The notes beneath the pieces were generated by a model. That model did no database searches, was not told the origin of the DNA, and was given only the letters and a program-made list of their open reading frames with translations. Source: Bacteroides sp. UBA7333 (lineage in GTDB: Bacteria; Bacteroidota; Bacteroidia; Bacteroidales; Bacteroidaceae). Taken from it: DNA of 25,016 nucleotides. The translations under genes and the position numbers were made by a program. The stretch lies in NCBI GenBank assembly GCA_002471195.1, contig DKPN01000074.1:44930-69945 (forward strand). The letters are read 5' to 3'. Shown one piece after another: positions 9,501 through 15,756 of the stretch (position 1 is its first letter; the number at the start of each line of letters is the position of its first letter).

Positions 9501-10245
9501 AAAAATAATAGGCATGGCTAGAGTAGAAGTTTTGAACGCGCGTATAAAAACTACCATTCCATACCCAATTGACTGTACCTCTGGCATGAAAGATCAATCC
9601 ATTACCATTTCGGAAAACCGGTACTTCGGGTAAATCTTCATAAGGATGTTCGGCAAAGGTATTTGATAGTAGATAACCTCCATAACCATATACACAGACT
9701 TTAGATGGATCATTAAATCCCATTTTCTTTAATTCAGTATTGCTGATTTGAAAGATACCGCTATCGGCCACTTTAATTTTAACAACCTTTCCTTTTGCCA
9801 ATACCGAATGTTCAGTAGTCGATGTGTTTTGTGTTGAGGCTCTGCTTTGGGCAATAGGAGTTGATTTAACAGATAGTTTAAACGAATTTATTTTTTGAAA
9901 GTGTTTATTTCTATAAACAATAGGTATAAAACGGACATTTAAAAAACCTTTATGTGATGATATGGATATATCGGTAGCTACTGAAGGAAAGCTAGGTAGT
10001 GATATCCCCGATTCCTTTATTAGAGTTGCGGTTTCGCGATCTAAATCTTCAAACTCGGGAAATTCAACATCTACCTTATATGTGTAATCGCGAAAATTAT
10101 CAGGAAGAGGTATATCTTCAACGATTTCGGGAAGTGTATGAAGTGGTGACAAAAGAGTCCAGTCAATGGTGATGAACTGGCTTTGAGCCATAGCAGGTGC
10201 TATAGCTATCCATAAAAGAATAAAGTGCAATATCTTACGTATCAT
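6511..10245 (-). CDS. porU: T9SS C-terminal signal peptidase / sortase PorU
   Basis: 1244 residues. Signal peptide 1-20 (ends APAMA), a long N-terminal beta-rich region, a gingipain-like C25 peptidase core (about 500-885), and a C-terminal domain of the T9SS sorting type (about 1140-1244, with SPAKESTTFILS and the closing PGIYLYRASI...KIVIL). Catalytic pair: His755 in NYTGHSGTTIW and Cys788 in TASCDYTRFD. PorU cleaves the C-terminal sorting domain of secreted proteins and joins them to A-LPS at the cell surface; this is known for Porphyromonas gingivalis. The gene is intact, 86 bp above porV and 60 bp below the FAH-family gene. No T9SS cargo gene lies in the window. Confidence 0.94.
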   Translation of the reverse strand: MIRKILHFILLWIAIAPAMAQSQFITIDWTLLSPLHTLPEIVEDIPLPDNFRDYTYKVDVEFPEFEDLDRETATLIKESGISLPSFPSVATDISISSHKGFLNVRFIPIVYRNKHFQKINSFKLSVKSTPIAQSRASTQNTSTTEHSVLAKGKVVKIKVADSGIFQISNTELKKMGFNDPSKVCVYGYGGYLLSNTFAEHPYEDLPEVPVFRNGNGLIFHARGTVNWVWNGSFYTRVQNFYSSHAYYFLIENGNTPMTFPTQNSISDSNSQELSTFTDYRLYEKDAFSWSKSGRELYDSYDFVTGNTQNYNFKLAGITNGNSRIIAAFSAKSSSSTNFTVEVNNKSLGTTTVLSTGNDPYVKASEAIANYTWTGDKTENTNIKITHNRASGISGRLNYIIVNYERELRLTGNYLAFRSPQSSNKATTYHISGANSSTVVWDVTNPGQYKQINATLNGDKLSFTIAANETIKEYVAVNTSSTFSGVENMGAIDNQNLHALKAVDMIIIVPERSGFITQANRLAKAHREIDGLTVDVISAPKIYNEFSSGTPDATAYRRLMKMLYDKSTSEVDRPKYLLLFGDCSYDNRMVSNVWNGFKPADYLLSYQVEVTNNEKNSFLTDDYFGFLDDDEGTALNSARLDIGVGRFPVRTIEEAKAVVDKNIAYIENKNTGAWKRTVAFVADDAYGTGSDNSFMQHAIDLADSVIRYAPHMRPERILADAYKRESSSTGHTYPDATKRLLQLFDQGMFMVNYTGHSGTTIWSEEKLLTNDHVVKLSSPRLPIWFTASCDYTRFDDSSQSAGELALLNPKGGAIALISTSRVVYDSPNYEFHKSVIRYMFSRNANGRLRLGDIMRLAKQGSRYLITNDNKLNFNLTGNPALQITIPDYQVVLDEFDGKDVNSGEKLQMKAGSKIKIKGRILTPDGMPANDYTGLIHPMAMDNIETVHTLNNVGEGAVNYTDHIRTLYTGMDSIRNGNFELTLPIPLDINYSDDYGLLNFYACSNDKKEAGGIFNRFIVGGTADNLSPSEEGPSMNLYLNTPDFVWGGKVNETPFFIADLEDPEGINTVGNGIGHDLSLSINGKTSYNLNDYYMPHAGDYTKGKVGFSIPALPEGKHTLIFRAWNNMNKSTTKTLDFEVVKGLRPDLFSLTCTNSPAKESTTFILSHDRPESELDIKISVCDFSGRELWIHTERGVASGNYYYIDWNLCDNAGQRLMPGIYLYRASIISDNSKESTKTEKIVILAQ

Positions 10246-10263
10246 AACTCAACTTTTGTAATG

Positions 10264-10308
10264 TGATATCTATTCTTCACCTACAACATAAGTCACGAAT
10301 AGATATCA
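10264..10308. promoter_or_regulatory. Inverted repeat between the FAH-family gene and porU
   Basis: Perfect 12-bp inverted repeat TGATATCTATTC (10264-10275) / GAATAGATATCA (10297-10308), 21-base loop. The upstream arm includes the stop codon of the FAH-family gene; porU begins 19 bases after the other arm. There is no T-run, so it is not a standard intrinsic terminator; an RNA processing site or operator is possible. Confidence 0.4.
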
Positions 10309-10920
10309 TCTAATATAGAAATCGAGCAGTTTTTCTTCTTCGATATAACCCTCTAAATGCTCTCCAATATGTACGGGTCCTACTCCAACGGGGGTTCCTG
10401 TGAAAAGCAAATCGCCAATCTTTAATGTTATAAATTGACTGACATACGATATGATTTCGTCAATTTTGAATAACATATCTGCCGTGTTGCCCTGTTGTTT
10501 TAGTTGGCCATCAATTTGAAGACTGAAGTTTAGGTTTTGAATATTTTTGAAACGTTCAATAGGCACGAATTTTCCAATGGCTGCCGAGTTGTCGAAGCCT
10601 TTTGATAAATCCCATGGTAGACCTTCTTTTCTGTAATCCGATTGTAAATCGCGTGCTGTGAAATCAATTCCCACAGTGATAGCATCATAGTATCTATGAG
10701 CAAAACGCGGTGCTATATTTTTTCCTAAACGATTAATTCGAACAACTAACTCTGTTTCGTATTCCACCTGTTTAGAAAAGTCCGGAATAAAAAAAGGTTT
10801 TCCATCTTTCAAAAGTGCCGAATCGGGTTTCAAAAAGATAACCGGCTCTTTATTTACTAACGTATGACCTAACTCTTTATTGTGTTGGTCGTAATTCATT
10901 CCTACTGCAATGATTTTCAT
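10306..10920 (-). CDS. Fumarylacetoacetate hydrolase family protein
   Basis: 204 residues, the compact single-domain form (FAHD1/YcgM size). Metal ligands of the family are present: Glu55 and Glu57 in YETELVVRI and Asp86 in GIDFTARD; the GLPWDLSKGFDNSAAIG and LLFTGTPVGVGPV blocks are also typical. Members hydrolyse acylpyruvates or decarboxylate oxaloacetate, so the exact substrate cannot be read from sequence. Its ATG shares one base with the rex stop (TAATG), so it is translationally coupled to rex, placing it in a redox-linked unit. Confidence 0.85.
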   Translation of the reverse strand: MKIIAVGMNYDQHNKELGHTLVNKEPVIFLKPDSALLKDGKPFFIPDFSKQVEYETELVVRINRLGKNIAPRFAHRYYDAITVGIDFTARDLQSDYRKEGLPWDLSKGFDNSAAIGKFVPIERFKNIQNLNFSLQIDGQLKQQGNTADMLFKIDEIISYVSQFITLKIGDLLFTGTPVGVGPVHIGEHLEGYIEEEKLLDFYIR

Positions 10921-11582
10921 TACTTTTCTTCGTTAAAGTTCAATCGGTTAAACATTACTGCCAAGTGGGCATAAAGAGATGTGTTTTGTACCACGATATT
11001 TTCGGGCACACGGATTCTAAAGGGCGTAAAGTTCCATATTGCTTTAATACCACCTTCAATCATTTTGTCAGAAATGGGTTGTGCTATTTCAATCGGAACA
11101 GTCAATACGCCTATCTGAACATTATACTCTTTCATCTTCTCTAAAAAAGTATCTGAATGATAGATTGGAATATCATTTAATTTCGTTCCTATAAGATTGG
11201 GATTGATGTCGAAAGCCGCTACAATTTCGAGTCCGAAATGTTTTAACCCAGAATCTTGTAACAGGGCACCTCCTAGACTACCTACACCAAACAGAAATGC
11301 TTTGTGTATATCAGTAAAGCCTAAAAAGCTTTCAAGAACTTCGATTAACGCATCAATTTCGTATCCTACACGAGTGCGCCCCGAAATATTGACATACGAT
11401 AAGTCTTTTGCAATTTGTGATGCATCAATGTTTGTGCCTTTCGAAATTTGTGTAGAAGATACATAACGCTCGCCACGCTGTTTCAGCAGTTTAACATTCG
11501 ATAGATACCATGGAAGTCTACGCAAGGTAGGTTCGGGTACTTTGGCTAGTTCTTTATTATGTATTCCTTGTTCTTCTGCCAC
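10920..11582 (-). CDS. rex: Redox-sensing transcriptional repressor Rex
   Basis: 220 residues. N-terminal winged helix (about 17-85: EPTLRRLPWYL, SSTQISKGTNIDASQIAKDL, GYEIDALI) followed by a Rossmann NAD(H)-binding domain with GVGSLGGAL (99-107) and acidic AAFDINPNLIG. Rex represses fermentative and respiratory genes and releases DNA when NADH is high. It is the first gene of the minus-strand run leading to the FAH-family gene, with which it overlaps by one base, and then porU. It is divergent from the SUI1-like gene; no clear Rex-type palindrome (TTGTGAA...TTCACAA) is visible in the shared promoter region, so autoregulation is not evident. Confidence 0.94.
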   Translation of the reverse strand: MAEEQGIHNKELAKVPEPTLRRLPWYLSNVKLLKQRGERYVSSTQISKGTNIDASQIAKDLSYVNISGRTRVGYEIDALIEVLESFLGFTDIHKAFLFGVGSLGGALLQDSGLKHFGLEIVAAFDINPNLIGTKLNDIPIYHSDTFLEKMKEYNVQIGVLTVPIEIAQPISDKMIEGGIKAIWNFTPFRIRVPENIVVQNTSLYAHLAVMFNRLNFNEEK

Positions 11583-11610
11583 AATTTTTATTCTTTATAT
11601 TAGCAATAGG

Positions 11611-11618
11611 CAAAAATA
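11611..11618 (-). promoter_or_regulatory. -7 element for rex
   Basis: Minus strand TATTTTTG (11618-11611) matches TAnnTTTG exactly, 28 bases before the rex ATG. No TTTG/TTG is present at the expected -33 distance, so only half of the promoter is supported. Confidence 0.45.
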
Positions 11619-11657
11619 AACCTTTTTTCTATAATAATGGGGCTAAAACCGGTAAAA

Positions 11658-11689
11658 ATTGCTTGACTCGAAGATTCTTATTATTTTTG
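11658..11689 (+). promoter_or_regulatory. Promoter of the SUI1-like gene
   Basis: ATTG (11658-11661), then 20 bases, then exact -7 TATTTTTG (11682-11689), 25 bases before the ATG at 11715. Good Bacteroidetes-type spacing. Confidence 0.6.
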
Positions 11690-11714
11690 GAAAAGATATT
11701 TAAATAATAAATGT

Positions 11715-12071
11715 ATGAAAAAGAATGATTGGAAGGACAGGCTAAATGTGGTCTATTCAACAAATCCTAATTTCAACTATGAAGTTGATGATGAAGATAC
11801 GCCAGATCACGAAACATTGGCTCCTGCCATGCAAAATCTTCGTGTGCAATTAGATAGGAAACAACGTGGTGGAAAGACTGTGACATTAATTACCGGATTC
11901 AAAGGATCGGATGATGATTTGAAAGACTTAGGGAAATTTCTTAAAACAAAATGTGGGGTTGGTGGAACGGCCAAAGATGGTGAAATTATTGTACAAGGCG
12001 ATTTTAAACAAAAAATCGTAGAACTATTAAAGTCGGAGGGGTACACCAAGACAAAGCCTGTTGGAGGGTGA
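11715..12071 (+). CDS. SUI1/eIF1-family translation factor (YciH-like)
   Basis: 118 residues. The C-terminal two thirds form a SUI1 domain: the basic loop (LDRKQRGGKTVTLITGF), the LGKFLKTKCGVGGTAKDGEIIVQGD core (gap-GGT signature) and QKIVELLKSEGY. Bacterial members (E. coli YciH) resemble eukaryotic eIF1 and can affect start-site fidelity, but are not essential; the role here is inferred from family. Monocistronic: own promoter, divergent from rex, no gene directly downstream. Confidence 0.9.
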   Translation: MKKNDWKDRLNVVYSTNPNFNYEVDDEDTPDHETLAPAMQNLRVQLDRKQRGGKTVTLITGFKGSDDDLKDLGKFLKTKCGVGGTAKDGEIIVQGDFKQKIVELLKSEGYTKTKPVGG

Positions 12072-12177
12072 AGTTATTGTGTCTGCGCAATCTATTGATT
12101 ATTGAGTTGAACTCCGAATGTCGTTTGATGAATAATGTGTAGCTTCAATTAAAAAAATGCAGGAAGGCAAAAGATAG

Positions 12178-12209
12178 TTAGGTGATGTCAATCCAAACTA
12201 CTAGATTTG
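12178..12209 (+). promoter_or_regulatory. Orphan promoter-like element
   Basis: Exact -7 TAGATTTG (12202-12209) with a weak TTAG (12178-12181) 20 bases upstream. A transcript would start near 12216 and reach the terminator at 12250-12277 after about 60 bases, with no open frame of note. Confidence 0.3.
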
Positions 12210-12249
12210 TACCAAGAAAACATGAATTATATTACTATTCATCATTTAT

Positions 12250-12277
12250 AAAAGGAGAGAAGATGTTCTCTCCTTTT
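12250..12277. terminator. Bidirectional hairpin terminator
   Basis: Perfect 12-bp stem AAAAGGAGAGAA / TTCTCTCCTTTT with a 4-base gatg loop. The outer A/T pairs give a U-run in either direction. It lies 178 bases after the SUI1-like stop and may end that transcript or a separate short one. Confidence 0.75.
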
Positions 12278-12743
12278 GTTGTATTGTCAAATCACTTATT
12301 TTTTCAATTTTATTGCGGATTTTAGTTATCAATAGCTTTATTTGTAATCTTGTACATCTTTACATTCTTCTTCTAAAATATAAAGATGTTGGGTGATACT
12401 TGTTTGCATTAATCTATAGCTTCTCTTTATATTATTGTTTTGAAGTGCAATGCGTTGGGATTTTTAACCAATAGTTAATAATGTGTAAATATGCTCTTGA
12501 CAGAAAACGGATGTGTTGCCATCTTTCTGAATACCGATGTTTATACCTCGATTATTGTTTACTCTTTTTGCTAATGTTCTATTGTTCGTAGTTTGTGCCA
12601 ATTATCAGTTGCTTTTGTAGCATCTACTTGATTCGTGAGTACTTGGGAAACTCTGCTCTATTTGTCTGCCCTTTTTATATTCGAATATCTCTTTTATTCT
12701 ACTTTGTACTACAATGTAATAAACCAAAAAAAAAGCCAAAACC

Positions 12744-12774
12744 TTTGTCATTTCAAAGAAAAGCCGTAATTTTG
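12744..12774 (+). promoter_or_regulatory. Consensus promoter of the rplM-rpsI(-rpsB-tsf) operon
   Basis: TTTG (12744-12747), 19 bases, TAATTTTG (12767-12774): exact matches to both the -33 and -7 Bacteroidetes boxes. The predicted transcript starts near 12780, leaving a leader of about 120 bases before the GTG start of rplM. Confidence 0.8.
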
Positions 12775-12785
12775 CAAGCCGATTA

Positions 12786-12853
12786 TTATCAAATAGTGAT
12801 AAAATATTAATTTATAGCAAGTTAGTATTTCTTTGTCCGGGAAAGCTTACTTG
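12786..12853 (+). promoter_or_regulatory. Structured 5' leader of rplM (candidate ribosomal-protein leader)
   Basis: Two hairpins directly after the predicted start of transcription. The first is TTATCA-aatag-TGATAA (12786-12802). The second is larger: CAAGTTAG (12818-12825), a 5-base bulge, CTTT (12831-12834), loop GTCCGGG, then the unbroken 12-base arm AAAGCTTACTTG (12842-12853) with one T-T mismatch. L13 leaders that bind their own protein are known in Firmicutes; whether this is analogous is inference. About 46 bases of A-rich sequence follow before the start codon. Confidence 0.5.
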
Positions 12854-12899
12854 TGGTAAATTGAAAAAATTAGTAGTAACATTAAAACAAAATTTAAGA

Positions 12900-13361
12900 G
12901 TGGATACTTTAAGTTACAAGACCATTTCTGCAAACAAAGCAACTGTAACCAAAGAATGGGTTATCGTTGATGCTACAGACCAAACGTTAGGTCGTTTAGG
13001 CTCAAAAGTTGCAAAATTGTTGAGAGGAAAGTACAAACCAAACTTTACTCCTCATGTAGATTGCGGCGATAATGTAATCATTATCAACGCTGACAAAGTG
13101 AAATTAACAGGTAATAAATGGAACGACCGTGTGTATTTGTCATATACAGGTTATCCAGGTGGACAGAGAGAAATTACTCCTGCTCGCTTAATTGCTAAAC
13201 CTAATGGTGAAGACAAGTTATTGAGAAAAGTAGTTAAGGGTATGTTGCCTAAAAATAGATTAGGTGCAAAATTGTTGACTAATCTTTATGTTTATGCCGG
13301 AAACGAGCACAAACACGAAGCACAAAGCCCAAAAACAATTGATTTAAACTTACTTAAATAA
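12900..13361 (+). CDS. rplM: 50S ribosomal protein L13
   Basis: 153 residues from a GTG start. The Bacteroidales L13 N-terminus is MDTLSYKTISANKATV, which aligns here with (V)DTLSYKT, so the start is the GTG at 12900. The frame stays open upstream to a TTG at 12861, but those 13 residues (KKLVVTLKQNLR) are not part of L13. The family core is complete: VIVDATDQTLGRLGSKVAKLLRGK, the CGDNVIIINADK segment, YLSYTGYPGG and VKGMLPKNRLG. L13 is an early assembly protein binding 23S rRNA. rpsI follows after 6 bases, the near-universal rplM-rpsI pair. Confidence 0.96.
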   Translation: MDTLSYKTISANKATVTKEWVIVDATDQTLGRLGSKVAKLLRGKYKPNFTPHVDCGDNVIIINADKVKLTGNKWNDRVYLSYTGYPGGQREITPARLIAKPNGEDKLLRKVVKGMLPKNRLGAKLLTNLYVYAGNEHKHEAQSPKTIDLNLLK

Positions 13362-13367
13362 GATATA

Positions 13368-13754
13368 ATGGAAGTAATTAATGCATTAGGCAGACGTAAA
13401 CGTGCTATCGCACGTATTTTCGTAAGCGAAGGTACAGGAAAGATTACTATTAACAAGAGAGACCTTGCACAGTACTTTCCATCAACTATTCTTCAGTATG
13501 TTGTAAAACAACCATTGAACAAACTTGGTGTTGCTGAAAAATATGATATCAAAGTAAACATCTACGGTGGTGGTTTCACAGGACAATCACAAGCTCTTCG
13601 TTTAGCGATTGCTCGTGCTCTTGTAAAAATCAACCCTGAAGATAAAGCAGCTCTTCGTGCTGAAGGCTTCATGACTCGTGATCCACGTTCTGTTGAGCGT
13701 AAGAAACCAGGTCAACCTAAAGCTCGTAGAAGATTCCAGTTCAGCAAACGTTAA
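13368..13754 (+). CDS. rpsI: 30S ribosomal protein S9
   Basis: 128 residues, standard length. N-terminal NALGRRKRAIARIFVSEGTGKI, the central GGGFTGQSQALRLAIARAL block, and the basic tail RDPRSVERKKPGQPKARRRFQFSKR ending in the conserved Lys-Arg that contacts the P-site tRNA. Follows rplM by 6 bases, and 122 bases precede rpsB. Confidence 0.98.
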   Translation: MEVINALGRRKRAIARIFVSEGTGKITINKRDLAQYFPSTILQYVVKQPLNKLGVAEKYDIKVNIYGGGFTGQSQALRLAIARALVKINPEDKAALRAEGFMTRDPRSVERKKPGQPKARRRFQFSKR

Positions 13755-13777
13755 TGTTCTGCTTAGAGGAATCAAAT

Positions 13778-13792
13778 GTTTAGTATCTAAAC
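13778..13792 (+). promoter_or_regulatory. Small hairpin in the rpsI-rpsB gap
   Basis: GTTTAG-tat-CTAAAC, a perfect 6-bp stem with a 3-base loop, 85 bases before the rpsB ATG. No T-run follows and no exact -7 box is seen in the gap, so rpsB is probably read from the rplM promoter; the hairpin could be part of an rpsB leader. Confidence 0.3.
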
Positions 13793-13876
13793 TATCGGGA
13801 CTCTTGCAAAAGACTACTCGACGGTTGGTTTAGAAAGAGAAACAAAAAAGAAAGTAAACAATTAAAGAAAACAAAA

Positions 13877-14713
13877 ATGTCAAGAACAAATTTCGATACA
13901 TTATTGGAAGCCGGTTGCCACTTCGGACACCTTAAAAGAAAGTGGAACCCAGCTATGGCTCCTTATATTTTTATGGAACGTAATGGTATTCATATCATTG
14001 ACCTTCATAAAACTGTTGCTAAAATTGACGAAGCTGCAGAAGCTTTGAAGCAAATCGCAAAATCGGGTAAAAAAATCCTTTTTGTTGCTACTAAAAAACA
14101 AGCAAAACAAGTTGTAGCTGATAAAGCTGCATCTGTAAACATGCCTTACGTTATTGAGCGTTGGCCAGGTGGTATGTTGACCAACTTCCCAACAATCCGT
14201 AAAGCTGTTAAGAAAATGGCTACTATCGATAAATTGACTAACGATGGTACATATTCAAACCTTTCAAAAAGAGAAGTTCTTCAAATTTCTCGTCAACGTG
14301 CTAAATTAGAGAAAAACTTAGGTTCAATTGCCGACCTAACTCGTCTTCCTTCTGCACTTTTCGTTGTTGACGTAATGAAAGAACACATCGCAGTACGCGA
14401 AGCTAACCGTTTGGGTATACCTGTATTTGCTATCGTTGATACAAATTCAGATCCTTCAAACATTGATTTCGTAATCCCTGCAAATGATGATGCTACTAAA
14501 TCAATCGAAGTAATTCTTGATGCTTGTTGTGCAGCTATCGCTGAAGGACTAGAAGAAAGAAAAGCTGAAAAGATCGATATGGAAGCAGCAGGTGAAGCTT
14601 CTGCTACAAAAGGTAAGAAGAAATCTGTAAAAGCAAGACTCGACAAATCTGACGAAGAAGCAATGAACGCTGCTAAAGCGGCTGCTTTCGTTAAAGAAGA
14701 CGAAGAGGCTTAA
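13877..14713 (+). CDS. rpsB: 30S ribosomal protein S2
   Basis: 278 residues. The S2 signatures are present: LLEAGCHFGHLKRKWNPAMAPYIF, the RWPGGMLTNFPTI motif, and the C-terminal VFAIVDTNSDPSNIDFVIPANDDA block. After about residue 235 there is a Lys/Ala/Glu-rich tail (KKKSVKARLDKSDEEAMNAAKAAAF), common in Bacteroidetes S2. S2 joins late in 30S assembly and is needed for S1 binding. Codon use (ctt, cgt, ggt) is of the highly expressed type. tsf follows after a 153-base gap, the usual rpsB-tsf pair. Confidence 0.98.
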   Translation: MSRTNFDTLLEAGCHFGHLKRKWNPAMAPYIFMERNGIHIIDLHKTVAKIDEAAEALKQIAKSGKKILFVATKKQAKQVVADKAASVNMPYVIERWPGGMLTNFPTIRKAVKKMATIDKLTNDGTYSNLSKREVLQISRQRAKLEKNLGSIADLTRLPSALFVVDVMKEHIAVREANRLGIPVFAIVDTNSDPSNIDFVIPANDDATKSIEVILDACCAAIAEGLEERKAEKIDMEAAGEASATKGKKKSVKARLDKSDEEAMNAAKAAAFVKEDEEA

Positions 14714-14718
14714 TATAT

Positions 14719-14816
14719 TAAGTAGTCAAGTAGTAATAAGTAGTTAAGCAGTTGGATGGAAATCTGTTCTGCTGTTTAAGTAGCCAAATTTCTGCTTGAC
14801 TACTTAACTACTTATA
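14719..14816 (+). repeat. AAGTAGT-repeat palindrome between rpsB and tsf
   Basis: The gap holds several copies of the heptamer AAGTAGT or its complement: AAGTAGTCAAGTAGT, then AAGTAGTTAAGCAG (14738-14751), then on the opposite strand CTGCTTGACTACTT (14792-14805) and AACTACTTA. The 14-base arms pair perfectly apart from one G-T wobble. An inner AGCAG/CTGCT pair (14747-14751 with 14769-14773) competes for the same left arm, so two folds are possible. No T-run follows the long stem. It may be a partial terminator or attenuator between rpsB and tsf, or a copy of a dispersed intergenic repeat. Confidence 0.6.
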
Positions 14817-14866
14817 TATCACTTGACTATTATTTTTTTATATAACGAATTAAAATATAAAATACT

Positions 14867-15691
14867 ATGGCTGTAAGTATGGCTGATATCACCAAGCTTC
14901 GCAAAATGACCGGAGCTGGTATGATGGATTGCAAAAATGCATTGAATGATGCAAATGGTGATTTCGATCAAGCAATGAAAATTATCCGTGAAAAAGGACA
15001 AGCAGTTGCTGCTAAACGTTCTGATCGCGATGCTTCTGAAGGTTGTGTACTTGTAAAAGTAGATGGCGGTTTCGGTGCTATCCTTGCTTTGAAATGCGAA
15101 ACTGACTTCGTTGCTAAAAACGAAGACTTCGTTAAATTAACTCAAGATATCTTGGATGCTGCTGTTGCAAACAAATGCAAAACAGTTGAAGAAATCAACG
15201 CACTTCCTTTGGGAGATGTTACTGTAGCTCAAGCTATTATTGACAGAAGTGGTATTACAGGTGAAAAAATGGAATTAGATGGTTACCAAACTTTAGAAGG
15301 TGCATCTATTTCAGCTTACAATCACCAAAACAAAAACTTCCTTTGTACAATGGTTGCATTGAACGAAGTTGTTGACACTAAAATTGGTCACGAAATCGCA
15401 ATGCAAGTTGCTGCAATGAACCCAATCGCTCTTGATGAAGCTAGCGTTCCTGCAGATGTACTAGAGAAAGAAAAAGAAATTGCTGCAGACAAAGCTCGTC
15501 AAGAAGGCAAACCTGAGAATATGATTGAAAAAATCGCTATGGGTCGTATCGGTAAATTCTACAAAGAAGTATGTTTGTTGAAACAAGATTTCATCCAAGA
15601 CGGTTCTAAATCAGTTGCTGATTACTTGAAAACAATCAACAAAGATCTTACAGTTACAGGTTTCCGTCGCTTTACTTTGCGCGCAGAATAA
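14867..15691 (+). CDS. tsf: Elongation factor Ts
   Basis: 274 residues. N-terminal UBA-like domain (DITKLRKMTGAGMMDCKNAL, 7-26), then the TDFV motif (79-82) that contacts EF-Tu, and the terminal GFRRFTLRAE. EF-Ts exchanges GDP for GTP on EF-Tu. It is about 55 residues shorter than Bacteroides EF-Ts as I remember it, lacking an internal segment after the MQVAAMNPIA region; Porphyromonas-type proteins are similarly short, a hint on the lineage. The start MAVSMADITK matches Bacteroides MAVTMADITK, so the first ATG is preferred over the one four codons later. Confidence 0.98.
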   Translation: MAVSMADITKLRKMTGAGMMDCKNALNDANGDFDQAMKIIREKGQAVAAKRSDRDASEGCVLVKVDGGFGAILALKCETDFVAKNEDFVKLTQDILDAAVANKCKTVEEINALPLGDVTVAQAIIDRSGITGEKMELDGYQTLEGASISAYNHQNKNFLCTMVALNEVVDTKIGHEIAMQVAAMNPIALDEASVPADVLEKEKEIAADKARQEGKPENMIEKIAMGRIGKFYKEVCLLKQDFIQDGSKSVADYLKTINKDLTVTGFRRFTLRAE

Positions 15692-15713
15692 TATTATCTT
15701 TAAGAAATATTGG

Positions 15714-15743
15714 AAGGCTACCCAAAAATGGGTAGCCTTTTTT
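15714..15743 (+). terminator. Intrinsic terminator of the ribosomal operon
   Basis: AAGGCTACCC (15714-15723), loop aaaaat, GGGTAGCCTT (15730-15739), then TTTT: a perfect 10-bp GC-containing stem with U-run, 23 bases after the tsf stop. Confidence 0.92.
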
Positions 15744-15756
15744 ATTTATGATTATT

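Larger units (their letters stand above)
12072..12743. other. Gene-poor AT-rich interval between the SUI1-like gene and rplM
   Basis: About 670 bases with no credible protein-coding gene. An open frame at 12595-12810 (+) lacks family resemblance, is rich in rare Cys/Ile/Leu stretches, and runs through the rplM promoter, so I treat it as chance. The interval holds a bidirectional hairpin terminator (12250-12277), an exact -7 element upstream of it (12202-12209), and a second hairpin at 12501-12529 (CAGAAA/TTTCTG outer stem, GATG/CATC inner stem, 3-base bulge). I see no tRNA or rRNA. Confidence 0.6.

Noticed and set aside
12595..12810. Open frame of 71 codons upstream of rplM (+)
   Set aside because: Composition unlike neighbouring genes, no family resemblance, and it runs through the exact rplM promoter boxes and into the leader hairpin.
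12861..12899. Thirteen-residue N-terminal extension of L13 from a TTG
   Set aside because: L13 homologues begin at the position of the GTG at 12900.
14719..14816. CRISPR array
   Set aside because: The AAGTAGT units are heptamers in inverted and direct order without equal spacers or a longer constant repeat.
14823..14846. TTGACT...TATAAC as a sigma70-like promoter for tsf
   Set aside because: Spacing is about 12 bases, too short, and the Bacteroidetes housekeeping promoter has a different consensus.
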